A stretch of 64,000 nucleotides of DNA from Gallionella sp. (GTDB lineage Bacteria; Pseudomonadota; Gammaproteobacteria; Burkholderiales; Gallionellaceae). The notes beneath the pieces were generated by a model. That model did no database searches and was not told where the DNA came from. It saw nothing but the letters and a program-made list of their open reading frames with translations. The stretch covers positions 168,618 to 232,617 of the forward strand of contig JAUXOL010000004.1 in NCBI GenBank assembly GCA_030682375.1. The letters are read 5' to 3'. The position numbers were made by a program, and so were the translations under genes. Of the stretch, positions 26,884-36,252 are shown in pieces; the first letter of the stretch is position 1; each line of letters begins with the position of its first letter.

Positions 26884-28242
26884 CTATTCCCCTGCTGTCG
26901 CCACCAATTCGACCGCGATAGCGGCCTCGCCCTCCCCGGCTTGATACTCCGCCGCCACAGCGACACCCACCACGCACACCAAGTCGTCGCCGCAATAAAC
27001 CAGCGGCAAACGCTCGCGCCGCCAAGGCGGCACGCCATTTTCCTGCAGCAGGTTCTTCAGGCTGCGCTTTGCGGCGTTCGGATGCGGGCGTAGAGTCTCG
27101 CCGCCGTTGCGCAAGCGTAGCGTGACCGGCGCGCGGCGCAACTTCTCCGCGCCGATCCCCGCTCCCATCGTCTCGCCAAAACTCAGACGAACGCCGAGTG
27201 TCGGCCAGTCCAGCTCAGCCTCGCCGTTCCACGGCAACGCCAGCCCGCGCTCGAACTCACCCAGTGCGGGGGACACATAGGCATGTCCCTGATAGCGATG
27301 CACCTGCCAGTCGCCGTATTCGATGCTCACAACGGCATCCTGCCGCGCGTCGCACAGTTGCCGCAGCATGTCATCGAGTTGCGCGGCCTGCGGCATCGCC
27401 GCACCTTGGCGATGCAAAAAATAGCGCAGCAGGTTCTTTGCGCGCGGCGGCGTCAGCGCGCGCAACGTGGCGACGTTCAGCGCATCCTCGCGCATCGCTC
27501 CCTCGGCATCGATTCGCGCCAGATCGTCGAGCATCTCGCTCGCCTCGGCGAAATGCCGGGCGCTGCGCGCCAGCGTGACGCGACATGCAGGGAAGCGATC
27601 CTCCAGCAGAGGCAATGCACGGTGGCGCAGGAAATTGCGCGGATAACTGTCGTCGGCGTTGCTCTCGTCCTCGACCCAGCGCAACTCGTGTTCGCGCGCG
27701 TATTCGAGCAAGGTTGCACGGGGTATGTCGAGCAAGGGACGGATGGTCGCCGGATGCGTACCGCCAGGCAGCACAGGCCCTTCGACCTTGCTCAGGACAG
27801 GCATCGCCGCGACGCCGCGCACGCCCGAACCGCGCAGCAGCTGCAACATGAGCGTCTCGGCCTGGTCGTCGGCGTGATGCGCCAGTGCGACGAAGTCGCA
27901 GGACTGACGCGCAAATGCGGCATGGCGCAGCTTGCGCGCGGCGGCCTCGATGCCGTGCTCGCGCAGCGGTGCGATGTCCACATGTTCGATATTCAGAGGG
28001 ATATCCAGCTTGGCGCAGAGCCCGGCGCAGAAGTCCGCCCAGGCATCGGCGTTCGAGCTGATGCCGTGGTGGACGTGCGATGCAGAAAGACGCCACGAGA
28101 ACCGCGGCGCAAGACGGTGCAGCAGATGCAGCAGTACGACGGAATCCATCCCGCCGCTGAGCCCGGCCAGGATGGCGCTGCGCGGTGGGATCATCGGCTC
28201 AAGTTGTGCAGCAATCCGGCCGGCAAGATCGCGGCGGGTCAA
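26884..28242 (-). CDS. tilS: tRNA(Ile)-lysidine synthase
   Basis: ATP-dependent enzyme that modifies C34 of tRNA-Ile(CAU) to lysidine, essential for decoding AUA. The 452-residue product has the PP-loop ILAGLSGGMDSVVLLHLL, the HHADDQAETLMLQLLRGSGVRG motif split here as ALAHHADDQAETLML and LLRGSGVRG, and the two C-terminal domains. An in-frame 24-nt repeat at 27778-27801 encodes the extra residues PVLSKVEG just after GVRGVAAM, in a loop beside the conserved domain, so the gene stays open. Confidence 0.95.
   Translation of the reverse strand: MTRRDLAGRIAAQLEPMIPPRSAILAGLSGGMDSVVLLHLLHRLAPRFSWRLSASHVHHGISSNADAWADFCAGLCAKLDIPLNIEHVDIAPLREHGIEAAARKLRHAAFARQSCDFVALAHHADDQAETLMLQLLRGSGVRGVAAMPVLSKVEGPVLPGGTHPATIRPLLDIPRATLLEYAREHELRWVEDESNADDSYPRNFLRHRALPLLEDRFPACRVTLARSARHFAEASEMLDDLARIDAEGAMREDALNVATLRALTPPRAKNLLRYFLHRQGAAMPQAAQLDDMLRQLCDARQDAVVSIEYGDWQVHRYQGHAYVSPALGEFERGLALPWNGEAELDWPTLGVRLSFGETMGAGIGAEKLRRAPVTLRLRNGGETLRPHPNAAKRSLKNLLQENGVPPWRRERLPLVYCGDDLVCVVGVAVAAEYQAGEGEAAIAVELVATAGE
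27778..27801 (-). repeat. 24-nt dispersed unit in frame within tilS
   Basis: On the coding strand this unit begins CCTGTCCTGAGCAAGG and ends TCGAAGGG, and the bases after it repeat CCTGT, so removing it restores AAM-PVLPGG without a frame change. It is the same unit as at 9502-9525. It adds eight residues to TilS. Confidence 0.75.
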
Positions 28243-28274
28243 AAGGCCCCCTTAACTCCGCACCGGCCCCGCGC

Positions 28275-28300
28275 AGGGGCACGGCGCGCCGTGCCCCTAC
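28275..28300 (-). repeat. GTAG-headed REP element at the accA stop
   Basis: Reads GTAGGGGCACGGCG then CGCCGTGCCCCT on the minus strand: the 24 bases 28275-28298 are a perfect palindrome. The TAG of the GTAG head is the stop codon of accA. It can also act as the accA transcript-end hairpin. Related elements lie at 47887, 49245 and 52137. Confidence 0.75.
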
Positions 28301-29262
28301 AGTGCAAGTTCCTTGAACTTGCCATAACTCATCACTTTATTGAATCGATCCTGCAACAGGTTGGCGACCGGCTTGTTCTGCGCTTGCTTGAGCGCCTCCT
28401 GCAAGGCCTTCTTCACCGTCTGCATGGTTGCGGCGTAGTCGCGATGCGCGCCGCCCAGCGGCTCGGCAACGATCTTGTCCACCAGCCCCAGCGTCTTCAG
28501 GCGAGTCGCGGTGATGCCCAGCGTCTCGGCGGCATCCGCGGCCTTCTCCGCGCTCTTCCACAGGATGGAGGCGCAACCTTCAGGCGAAATCACCGAGTAG
28601 GTCGCGTATTGCAGCATCAGCATCGCATCGCCGACCGCGATCGCCAGCGCGCCGCCGGAACCGCCCTCGCCGATCACGGTGCAGATGATGGGCACGCGCA
28701 GCTCGGCCATCTCGTACAGGTTGCGGCCGATCGCCTCGGACTGGCCGCGCTCTTCCGCGCCGACGCCGGGATAAGCGCCAGGCGTGTCGATGAAAGTCAT
28801 GATGGGGATGCCGAACTTCTCGGCCAGCTTCATCAGGCGCAACGCCTTGCGGTAGCCCTCTGGACGGGGCATGCCGAAGTTGCGCAGGATCTTCTCCTTG
28901 GTGTCGCGCCCTTTCTGGTGGCCGATCACCATCACGCTCTGGCCGTTGAAGCGCGCCAAGCCGCCGACGATGGCCTTGTCGTCCGCATAGGCGCGGTCGC
29001 CGTGCAGTTCTTCGAAATCGGTGAACAGGTGCTCGACATAGTCCAGCGTATAGGGTCGCTGCGGATGGCGCGACACCTGCGATATCTGCCAGGGCGTGAG
29101 CTTTGCATAGACATCCTTGGTCAATGCCTCGCTCTTCTTCGACAGCCGGTTGATCTCGTCGGCTATGTCCAGCGCGGAGTCGTCCTGCACATAGCGCAGC
29201 TGCTCGATCTTGTCTTCCAGCTCGGCGATGGAGCTTTCGAAATCCAGAAATGACACTTTCAT
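28297..29262 (-). CDS. accA: Acetyl-CoA carboxylase carboxyltransferase subunit alpha
   Basis: Alpha half of the carboxyltransferase that forms malonyl-CoA for fatty-acid synthesis. The 321-residue product begins [22 protein letters not shown] and has the conserved [25 protein letters not shown] split here as [13 protein letters not shown] and [30 protein letters not shown] (in part: [15 protein letters not shown]), and [15 protein letters not shown]. Its stop codon lies within a REP element. Confidence 0.98.
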   Translation of the reverse strand: MKVSFLDFESSIAELEDKIEQLRYVQDDSALDIADEINRLSKKSEALTKDVYAKLTPWQISQVSRHPQRPYTLDYVEHLFTDFEELHGDRAYADDKAIVGGLARFNGQSVMVIGHQKGRDTKEKILRNFGMPRPEGYRKALRLMKLAEKFGIPIMTFIDTPGAYPGVGAEERGQSEAIGRNLYEMAELRVPIICTVIGEGGSGGALAIAVGDAMLMLQYATYSVISPEGCASILWKSAEKAADAAETLGITATRLKTLGLVDKIVAEPLGGAHRDYAATMQTVKKALQEALKQAQNKPVANLLQDRFNKVMSYGKFKELAL

Positions 29263-29298
29263 ATTTGTATTCCCTGCTAAAAATGCGGCGCGATGATA

Positions 29299-30837
29299 CT
29301 ACAAACCGAAGAAACGTCTGACAGTCGCGAGTACTTCGTTATGGCGATTGTCTATCTCCCTGTGCAGGGTCTCCTCGTCCAGATTCTGCAATGCGCTGTC
29401 CAGTTCGGCACGGCGCGTCACCAGCACATGCGCGATCTCTTCGGCGATGGAAGGGCGCGCCAGCATGACTTCCTCGAAGGCGTCCTTGTCGAGGCGATAG
29501 CATTCCACATCTGTTCTGGCCACCACCGTGGCGGCGCGCGGCGAGCCGGTCATCAGGCTCATCTCGCCGAAGAAATCGCCCTTGCTCAGCACGTTCAGGC
29601 TGCGCTTCTCGCCGTTAGCCGCCTCCAGCAACACTTCCGCATCGCCGCTGATGATGATGAACAGCCAATGCTGCGCGGGCGTACCCTGCTTGGCGATGGT
29701 ATTGCCCTTGGCGAACGGCGCATATCGGAGCCGCTCGGCCAGCTTGAGCAACTCGTCCCCCGTCAGTTGTGCGAACAGTTCGACGCGCCTGAGCGTCCTG
29801 ACGCGTATCGTCAGTTCGCGCTGATGCAGCGCCTCTTCATGCTTCTCGTTGTCCTTGATGTAGTGGACGTTCTGCTCCTCGACAGCCAGCTTGATCCCAG
29901 CGCGCTCCAGCGCGGTATAGATGTGCCAGCGCACCGCACCGTCGGTCGGATCGTCCACGGCCAGATCGGTCAGCCAGTAGCGCAACGCATAACGCGCGCA
30001 GCCCTTGTCGATCTCCATCAGCACGCAGCTCGGCGCAGGCTTCTTCGCGACATTGTTGATCTCAGCCTGATGAACCGCGTTCTCCACCGCATTGATCACC
30101 CGGGTCGGGGTGGTCTTCAGGTTGACGTTGAACCATACCCAGCGCCGCCACTGCACCGGCTGGTCGCTGCGCCGCCCCAGCACCAGAAACTTGTTCTTCA
30201 TCAGCTGGCTGTTCGGAAACACCACGGTCTCCCAGTTGCGCGTCTCCACCAGCGTCGAGCGCCAACGGATGTCCACCACCCGTCCGGTGATGTCGTCCAC
30301 CTTGATCCAGTCGCCGATCTCGATGGAATTGTCCAGTTGCAGGGCCAAGCCGCCGAGGATGTTGCCCAGCGTATCCTGCATCGCGAACGCTACGACCGCG
30401 GTTATCATCGCCGAGGTCGCGACGATGCTGCCCAGATCCAGCCCGGCGTAGCGCAAGCGCACCAACCCCCAGGCGATATAACCGATGATGACGAAGATGT
30501 CTTCCGCGATGCGCGGCGGCGTGATCCGAACCAGCGGCAGCACGATGCGGAACATCAGCAGTCCCCACAGTCGGATCACCGCGATGCCGGCCCCGATCAG
30601 CCCGGCCTCGTGCAATGCCGTGGCGGCGGCTGTGAATTCCAGCGCGTGAACCAAGCTGCCGACGAATTGGACGGCCAGGCAGGCCATGAAGAACATCAGC
30701 GTGTTCAACACGCTCTTGCGGTCTTCCCGGTGAAAATGCAGCAACAGCGTGACCAGAGCGATGGTCATCACCAGCACCGGCAACGACTCCTCGCGCCAGA
30801 AATACTGCATCGCCGTGTTCCAGAAAGACATGCTCAC
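29299..30837 (-). CDS. MscS-type channel with cyclic-nucleotide-binding domain (bCNG family)
   Basis: A 512-residue inner-membrane protein: about four transmembrane helices, an MscS pore-and-beta domain (AFAMQDTLGNILGGLALQLD, WRSTLVETRNWETVVFPNS) and a C-terminal cNMP-binding domain at about residues 345-475. The phosphate-binding cassette DFFGEMSLMTGSPRAATVVA keeps both Glu and Arg, so nucleotide binding is likely. Such bacterial cyclic-nucleotide-gated MscS homologues open on ligand and respond weakly to tension. A class III cyclase is encoded 11 kb away. Ligand identity is not readable from the sequence. Confidence 0.9.
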   Translation of the reverse strand: MSMSFWNTAMQYFWREESLPVLVMTIALVTLLLHFHREDRKSVLNTLMFFMACLAVQFVGSLVHALEFTAAATALHEAGLIGAGIAVIRLWGLLMFRIVLPLVRITPPRIAEDIFVIIGYIAWGLVRLRYAGLDLGSIVATSAMITAVVAFAMQDTLGNILGGLALQLDNSIEIGDWIKVDDITGRVVDIRWRSTLVETRNWETVVFPNSQLMKNKFLVLGRRSDQPVQWRRWVWFNVNLKTTPTRVINAVENAVHQAEINNVAKKPAPSCVLMEIDKGCARYALRYWLTDLAVDDPTDGAVRWHIYTALERAGIKLAVEEQNVHYIKDNEKHEEALHQRELTIRVRTLRRVELFAQLTGDELLKLAERLRYAPFAKGNTIAKQGTPAQHWLFIIISGDAEVLLEAANGEKRSLNVLSKGDFFGEMSLMTGSPRAATVVARTDVECYRLDKDAFEEVMLARPSIAEEIAHVLVTRRAELDSALQNLDEETLHREIDNRHNEVLATVRRFFGL

Positions 30838-30861
30838 CCCTCTTGTTTCGTGGCCGACATT

Positions 30862-31872
30862 CTACACCAGCGAATGTGCCGCCAGCCGCCGCGGCCAATG
30901 CCAGAATGCCCAGGCGTCGGCACGCGTCAACCGGACACGGCGCAGGCCTTGCTCGCCCAGGACATCGAGCTGCACTCGCGCTATCTCGCCGGAGCGCAAC
31001 GCCTGCCACAACGGCTGCATGAAACCGGTTTCGAACTCCTGCAAGGCAGCGCGCCAGCCGTCCAGATCGCCGCATTGCAGCGCGTTGCGCAGTCCCGTCC
31101 ACACCCACAACTGCTCGCCTTCTGCCGCGTCCGCCTGCCACTGTGCAGGCCAGCTCGCAAAGTTCACGCCTGCCGCCGCGGCAAACATTTCCGCCAGCGT
31201 CTCGTCCGAAACGACCCCGGCATAACGACAGGGCGACCGGACCTCGGCCGCTCCGTTGCCCCACAACCACAGGCTGTTTATCGCGAGATCGCCGCGCTCA
31301 TCCCTGGCCTCGTTCAGCGGATGGGCATGCAACAGCATCTGCATCTCGTTGAACGATTGCTGCCAGCGCGCGCCCTCGGCTCCCTCGGGCAACAACCCGC
31401 GGATATCGCGCCCGCCTGCCTGAGACAACGGCACGGTACGGATGTCCGGCTGAGCGCCCAACCGCAGATACCAGCGTTGCGGATGAGGCGCTGCGAACAT
31501 CATCCCCTGCCCGGCGAAATGTTCGTTCAGCGCCGCGCATAACTGCGCCGCCTCGTCCTCCGACACATCGGCAAGCGGCAGCAATACCAGTTGAGTGCGG
31601 CGCAACTGCATATGCGCCGGATCGGCGCGCAGCCAGCATCCCTCTCCCATCCCATCGACTGCCGCCGACACTGCGGCGACCGGCGTGCCGCTGTAGCCGG
31701 GCTCGAAGAACAGATCGCTCAACACCGCCTCCAGCGACTCGGCCTCACGCATCTCGTGAGCACCGCGCGCCAGCATGCGTTCCAGCGCAGGCAACACCAG
31801 CCCCGCCGCGACCTCGGCTGCGATGTTTTCGGGAAGGAATAAATCGGGAACGATCAGATGGACGCTACGCAT
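30862..31872 (-). CDS. Conserved betaproteobacterial protein, phosphoglycerate-mutase/RpfE-like annotation family
   Basis: A 336-residue protein starting MRSVHLIVPDLFLPENI. Conserved-looking segments are VDGMGEGCWLRADPAHMQL, APHPQRWYLRL, FNEMQMLLHAHPLNEARDE and INSLWLWGNG. Proteins with this pattern in betaproteobacteria are often named phosphoglycerate mutase or RpfE-like regulator, but I see no alkaline-phosphatase-fold metal motif to support an enzyme. No signal peptide or membrane helix. The start at 31872 is preferred over 31965, which lies among the divergent lolC leader. Confidence 0.6.
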   Translation of the reverse strand: MRSVHLIVPDLFLPENIAAEVAAGLVLPALERMLARGAHEMREAESLEAVLSDLFFEPGYSGTPVAAVSAAVDGMGEGCWLRADPAHMQLRRTQLVLLPLADVSEDEAAQLCAALNEHFAGQGMMFAAPHPQRWYLRLGAQPDIRTVPLSQAGGRDIRGLLPEGAEGARWQQSFNEMQMLLHAHPLNEARDERGDLAINSLWLWGNGAAEVRSPCRYAGVVSDETLAEMFAAAAGVNFASWPAQWQADAAEGEQLWVWTGLRNALQCGDLDGWRAALQEFETGFMQPLWQALRSGEIARVQLDVLGEQGLRRVRLTRADAWAFWHWPRRLAAHSLV

Positions 31873-31981
31873 AGCGGCAATTCTATCATCCGCATGCGCA
31901 TACTCCTGCCAACCCGAGTTCCTACGGAGGCTGCCTTGTGGCACACTGACGCCCGTTTCCGCCAACCACCTGCCTATTACC

Positions 31982-33226
31982 TTGCGCCCCTACGAACTCT
32001 TCATCGGTCTGCGCTACACCCGTGCGAAGCGCCGCAACCATTTCATCTCGTTCATTTCGCTGATCTCGATGCTGGGCATGGGGCTGGGTGTGATGGCGCT
32101 GATCGTGGTGCTGTCGGTGATGAACGGCTTCCAGAAGGAGATACGCGAACGCATGCTGGGAGCCTCTCCGCATCTGGAGGTGGTCGCCGACGGCGGACGC
32201 ATGTACGACTGGCCTGCCGTGCTGGAACAGGTGGCGCGGCATCCGCAGGTCGCCGCTGCCGCCCCCTATGTCGCGGGTCAGGGCATGCTGTCGTTCGGGC
32301 AAAGCGTGCAGGGGGTGATGGTGCGCGGCATCGATCCGGCGCGCGAGACGGCGATCACCGAGCTGTCGAGCAAGATCAAGGCTGGCGCGCTGGAAGATTT
32401 GCGCGACGGCGAATTCAACATCGTGCTGGGCTCCGATCTGGCGCGCGCGCTCGGCGTGAAGCTCGGCGAGAAGGTGATGCTGATAGCACCTCAGGGCCAG
32501 ATTACGCCGGCGGGGATGATGCCTCGCCTGAAGCAGTTCCGCGTGGCCGGCATCTTCGAGATCGGCATGGCACCTTACGACAGCAGCCTCGCGCTGATCC
32601 AGATGAACGATGCGCAGAAGCTGTTCCTGCTGGGCGACGCGGTGACCGGCATCAGCAGCAAGCTGCACAACATCGACCTCGCACCGCGCATCGCGCAGGA
32701 GTTGCAGAGCGAGTTGCCGCCGGAGCTGTATGCGAACGACTGGACGCACCAGAACAGCAACTACTTCCGCGCCGTGCAAATCGAAAAGAAGATGATGTTC
32801 ATCATCCTGTCGCTGATCGTCGCGGTGGCCGCGTTCAACATCGTCTCGACGCTGGTGATGGCGGTCACCGACAAGCAGGCCGACATCGCGATCCTGCGCA
32901 CACTGGGCGCATCGCCGCGCAGCATCATGAAAATATTCATCGTGCAGGGCGTGGTGATCGGCGTGATCGGCACACTGTCCGGCAGCCTGGCTGGCATTGC
33001 GCTGGCGCTGAACCTGGACGTGGTCGTGCCGTTCATCGAACAGACGCTGGGGGTGCAATTCCTCGCCAAGGACGTGTACTACATCACCGAACTGCCGTCC
33101 GACCTGCGCTATTCGGAGGTCGCGCTGATTGCGGCGATGTCGTTCCTGATCAGCCTGCTGGCGACGCTGTATCCGAGCTGGCGCGCAGCCCGAACCAATC
33201 CGGCGGAGGCGCTGCGCTATGAATAA
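31982..33226 (+). CDS. lolC: Lipoprotein-releasing ABC transporter permease LolC/LolE
   Basis: Inner-membrane permease that extracts lipoproteins for LolA-mediated transfer to the outer membrane. The 414-residue product begins at a TTG ([21 protein letters not shown] in the frame), the family start; no ATG is near. First membrane helix [20 protein letters not shown], then a periplasmic MacB-like domain, and three C-terminal helices of the FtsX family ([60 protein letters not shown]). It overlaps lolD by 8 bp. A single LolC/E gene implies a homodimeric LolF-like permease unless a second gene lies elsewhere. Confidence 0.92.
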   Translation: MRPYELFIGLRYTRAKRRNHFISFISLISMLGMGLGVMALIVVLSVMNGFQKEIRERMLGASPHLEVVADGGRMYDWPAVLEQVARHPQVAAAAPYVAGQGMLSFGQSVQGVMVRGIDPARETAITELSSKIKAGALEDLRDGEFNIVLGSDLARALGVKLGEKVMLIAPQGQITPAGMMPRLKQFRVAGIFEIGMAPYDSSLALIQMNDAQKLFLLGDAVTGISSKLHNIDLAPRIAQELQSELPPELYANDWTHQNSNYFRAVQIEKKMMFIILSLIVAVAAFNIVSTLVMAVTDKQADIAILRTLGASPRSIMKIFIVQGVVIGVIGTLSGSLAGIALALNLDVVVPFIEQTLGVQFLAKDVYYITELPSDLRYSEVALIAAMSFLISLLATLYPSWRAARTNPAEALRYE

Positions 33227-33965
33227 GCCCATGGAAATCGAGAACAGGAAAAACGAGGCCGAAGGCCGAAGTTTCGAGGAACGGCCAACGGGAAACGTGA
33301 TCTCCTGCCGGGCTTTGAACAAGACCTTCACTATCGGCAAGCAGGACGTGCCGGTGCTGCGCGGCGTCGACCTCGATGTGGCGCGCGGCGAACGGCTGGC
33401 TATCGTCGGGGCATCGGGTTCCGGCAAGAGCACACTGCTGCATCTGCTGGGCGGGCTGGACGACGCCAGTGGCGGCAGCGTGGAGATACTCGGACAGGAC
33501 GTGCAGAAAATGAACGAAACGCGGCGCGGCGAGTTGCGCAACCGCTCACTGGGATTCGTCTACCAGTTCCATCACCTGCTGCCGGAATTCACCGCGCTGG
33601 AGAACGTCGCGATGCCGCTGCTGATCCGCGGCATGCAGCGCGCTGAAGCCGCGCCGCTCGCCGCCGCGATGCTGGAACGCGTCGGACTGGCGCATCGCCT
33701 CGACCACCTGCCTTCCGAACTGTCCGGCGGCGAACGCCAGCGCACCGCGGTCGCGCGCGCGCTGGTCACCGAACCGGCCTGCGTGCTGGCGGACGAACCG
33801 ACCGGCAATCTCGACCGCAACAGCGCGGAAGCCTTGTTCGAACTGATGCAGCAGCTCAACGAGCAGCTAGCCACCAGCTTCATCGTCGTCACCCACGACC
33901 GCGAGCTGGCCGGACGCATGCAGCGCCGCTTGCAACTGGTGGATGGGGTGTTGCAGGAGCTCTAG
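33219..33965 (+). CDS. lolD: Lipoprotein-releasing ABC transporter ATPase LolD
   Basis: Cytoplasmic ATPase partner of LolC. The 248-residue product has Walker [11 protein letters not shown]-loop [17 protein letters not shown], signature LSGGERQR, Walker [12 protein letters not shown] and the H-loop VVTHD. Residues 1-26 ([20 protein letters not shown] onward) are longer than in typical LolD and hydrophilic; a GTG ([11 protein letters not shown]) at 33297 is a possible shorter start. Confidence 0.95.
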   Translation: MNKPMEIENRKNEAEGRSFEERPTGNVISCRALNKTFTIGKQDVPVLRGVDLDVARGERLAIVGASGSGKSTLLHLLGGLDDASGGSVEILGQDVQKMNETRRGELRNRSLGFVYQFHHLLPEFTALENVAMPLLIRGMQRAEAAPLAAAMLERVGLAHRLDHLPSELSGGERQRTAVARALVTEPACVLADEPTGNLDRNSAEALFELMQQLNEQLATSFIVVTHDRELAGRMQRRLQLVDGVLQEL

Positions 33966-34117
33966 CGCTTTCGGAACCGGAAAAACTCGTGTATCGACAG
34001 GTGCGTTTTCCCTAGGTTAATTTAAGGATTCGCTGATGTTTTTCGCAGAGAGGAAGGCGCACTATGCACTCACACGTTTCTCCTCCCTGAGCGTGGTCTT
34101 AACAAGGTTAAGACATT
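33966..34117 (+). other. lolD 3' untranslated region, possible small RNA
   Basis: A 152-bp stretch without a reading frame between lolD and a strong terminator. It contains AT-rich segments (GGTTAATTTAAGG) and a small inverted repeat (CTTAAC-AAG-GTTAAG at 34098-34112). Together with the terminator it has the layout of a 3' UTR-derived small RNA, but nothing proves independent transcription. Confidence 0.3.
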
Positions 34118-34686
34118 GCCCCCGGCCCCCTCTTACTGCCGGGGGCTTTTTTTAGCCTATGCACCCTCGCCCGCCAGCGCAACACCACCGCGACGCGCCA
34201 CACGATACGCACTACCAGGTAACCGGCGATGGACAGGCTCAAGGCGAGCAGCGGCAAGCCGAACAGCAGCGGCTCGCCGAGCGCGGCCAGCCATTCCCAC
34301 AGCACATCGAACCAATTGTCCCAATGCATCTCCGGGAAGGGGGGCGGCTCCATGATCATGCCGTTGGATGCGCCCATCGCCCGGCTGCCCAGTTCGTACG
34401 CGAGCACGTACAGCGGCACGATGGTAAAGGGATTGCTATAGGCCGTAACGACCGCTGACAGCGGCAGATTGACGCGCAACAACACCGCAAGCAGCACCGC
34501 AGAGATCACCTGGAACGGCCCGGGAATCAGGCCGCAGAACAGTCCGACCGCCACGCCGCCGGCCACCGAGCGGCGATGCATATGCCAGAGATCGGGATGA
34601 TGCAGCCAGCGGGAGAACGGCCTGAGCCAGCGATGGTTTCTCAGCGTTTCATGGTGCGGCAGGAATTGGCGGAAGAATTTACGCAT
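34108..34686 (-). CDS. DUF2062 membrane protein
   Basis: A 192-residue protein starting MRKFFRQFLPHHETLRNHRW. The DUF2062 core RRSVAGGVAVGLFCGLIPGP is followed by membrane helices (QVISAVLLAVLLRVNLPLSA; PLLFGLPLLALSLSIAGYLV). Function is unknown. Its C-terminal codons (KKAPGSKRGPGAMS) are the complement of the lolCD terminator, so the tail may be a run-on of an ancestral shorter gene. Confidence 0.85.
   Translation of the reverse strand: MRKFFRQFLPHHETLRNHRWLRPFSRWLHHPDLWHMHRRSVAGGVAVGLFCGLIPGPFQVISAVLLAVLLRVNLPLSAVVTAYSNPFTIVPLYVLAYELGSRAMGASNGMIMEPPPFPEMHWDNWFDVLWEWLAALGEPLLFGLPLLALSLSIAGYLVVRIVWRVAVVLRWRARVHRLKKAPGSKRGPGAMS
34118..34153 (+). terminator. Rho-independent terminator after lolCD
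   Basis: GCCCCCGGC and GCCGGGGGC form a 9-bp G/C stem with an 11-nt loop, followed by seven T residues. It lies inside the last codons of the convergent DUF2062 gene. Confidence 0.9.
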
Positions 34687-34873
34687 GGCGGCATTCTACC
34701 AGTCAGGCTGCTGCGGCTATCGATGTCACAGACATCCGTAATATGTAAAAAATTGTATCGAGGATGAACTCGCTTCGCAGTCCCCTGTCTCTTGTCGGGT
34801 TTCGCGATATCCGGCGATGATGCGAAAATGGCATCTCGCCACAACCAACATTAACCGACAAAGTCCACCATCC

Positions 34874-35779
34874 ATGCTGTCAGCCTCGCTCAAGCGCTAC
34901 GCCTATCTTTCCATCGCGGCCGCCCTGTCCACCATCCTGCTCAAGGGCCTGGCCTGGTGGATGACCGGTTCGGTCGGCCTGCTGTCCGATGCGCTCGAAT
35001 CCTTCGTCAACCTGGCAGGCGCGCTGATGGCGCTGGCGATGCTGTCGCTGGCGATGGAGCCGGCCGACGAGAACCATGCGTACGGACACGGCAAGGCGGA
35101 GTATTTTTCCAGCGCGTTCGAAGGCTTCCTGATCCTGGTCGCCGCCGGCAGCATCGCCTATGCGGGCATCGATCGCCTGCTCCATCCGCAAGCCATCGAA
35201 TCGGTCGGCATCGGTCTGGCCGTCTCGGTGGTGGCCTCGATCATCAATCTGGTCACAGCCCGCACGCTGATGACCGTCGGAAAAAAACACAACTCGATCA
35301 CGCTGGAGGCGGATGCCCACCACCTGCTCACCGACGTTTGGACATCGGTGGGCGTGATACTCGGCGTCGGCCTGGTATGGCTGACAGGCTGGCTGTGGCT
35401 GGACCCGGTCATCGCGCTGCTGGTTGCGATCAATATCGTCTGGACCGGCTGGCAGCTGCTGCAGCGTTCCGCCTCCGGACTGATGGACACGGCGATCCCG
35501 GAAGAGCACATCCGCGCTATCGAAGTCGTGATGGAAGGCTATCGCGCACAGGGGCTGGACTACCACGCACTGCGCACGCGCCAGGCCGGCATGCGAGCCT
35601 TCGTCTCGCTGCATGTGCTGGTTCCCGGCGCATGGTCCGTTCAGCAAGGCCACGACTGGCTGGAACGGATCGAGGCCGACATCCGCGGCGTCGTGCCCTG
35701 CTGCCATGTGACGACCCATCTGGAACCGCTGGAAGACCCCGTGTCGCTGTCCGACGAGTCGCTGGATCGCCCGGTTTGA
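34874..35779 (+). CDS. Cation diffusion facilitator family metal exporter
   Basis: Six-helix proton antiporter for divalent metals (Zn, Fe, Mn, Co) of the inner membrane. The 301-residue product starts [20 protein letters not shown]; metal sites are visible in [11 protein letters not shown] (helix 2), [11 protein letters not shown] and [13 protein letters not shown] (helix 5), plus a cytoplasmic C-terminal domain ([28 protein letters not shown]). The helix-2 and helix-5 patterns (D-x3 and D-x3-D) are of the FieF type, so iron/zinc efflux is plausible; the metal cannot be fixed from the sequence. The ATG at 34874 is chosen over 34817. Confidence 0.9.
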   Translation: MLSASLKRYAYLSIAAALSTILLKGLAWWMTGSVGLLSDALESFVNLAGALMALAMLSLAMEPADENHAYGHGKAEYFSSAFEGFLILVAAGSIAYAGIDRLLHPQAIESVGIGLAVSVVASIINLVTARTLMTVGKKHNSITLEADAHHLLTDVWTSVGVILGVGLVWLTGWLWLDPVIALLVAINIVWTGWQLLQRSASGLMDTAIPEEHIRAIEVVMEGYRAQGLDYHALRTRQAGMRAFVSLHVLVPGAWSVQQGHDWLERIEADIRGVVPCCHVTTHLEPLEDPVSLSDESLDRPV

Positions 35780-35841
35780 AGCCGTCCCGAATGCCATGAA
35801 CTGATTTATCCCCGAACCGTTCTCTAACCGAAGGAAATATC

Positions 35842-36252
35842 ATGACCACCAGAAAGATCGCCCTCGCCCTGCTGTTGATCGCCGGCGCTGCCCCCGCACT
35901 GGCCGAGACGCCACGCGACTTCGTCGCCAAATACGCGACCGAAGCCGGTGCCGGATTCAAGCCCTCCGCCGCGCGCGGCAAGAGTTTCTTCGCCAGGGAG
36001 TTCGGCGTATCCAAAGACATGCCGAGTTGCACTACCTGCCATACCAAGGACATGAGTGCGACAGGCAAGCATGTCATCACCGGCAAGGTCATCGAACCGC
36101 TCTCCCCGGCGGCCAACCCGGAACGTTTCACCACTGCCAAGAAAGTAGAAAAGTGGTTCAAGCGCAACTGCAATGAAGTGCTCGGACGCGAGTGCACGCC
36201 GGCCGAAAAGGCCGACTTCATCCAGTTCGCCATCGAAGGAGGCAAGGCATGA
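35842..36252 (+). CDS. DUF1924 / SHP-like monohaem cytochrome c
   Basis: Periplasmic class I-type cytochrome of 136 residues with a signal peptide (MTTRKIALALLLIAGAAPAL, cleaved after ALA) and one haem motif CTTCH. The family resembles the oxygen-binding sphaeroides haem protein SHP. It is followed with a 4-base overlap by a dihaem cytochrome, the SHP-DHC pairing known in other proteobacteria; the cytochrome b561 that often accompanies them is absent here. Confidence 0.88.
   Translation: MTTRKIALALLLIAGAAPALAETPRDFVAKYATEAGAGFKPSAARGKSFFAREFGVSKDMPSCTTCHTKDMSATGKHVITGKVIEPLSPAANPERFTTAKKVEKWFKRNCNEVLGRECTPAEKADFIQFAIEGGKA

Noticed and set aside
29293..31542. 749-codon plus-strand open frame
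   Set aside because: Antisense to the cNMP channel and the conserved unknown gene; rich in His, Gln and Arg, as expected for the complement of GC-rich coding DNA.
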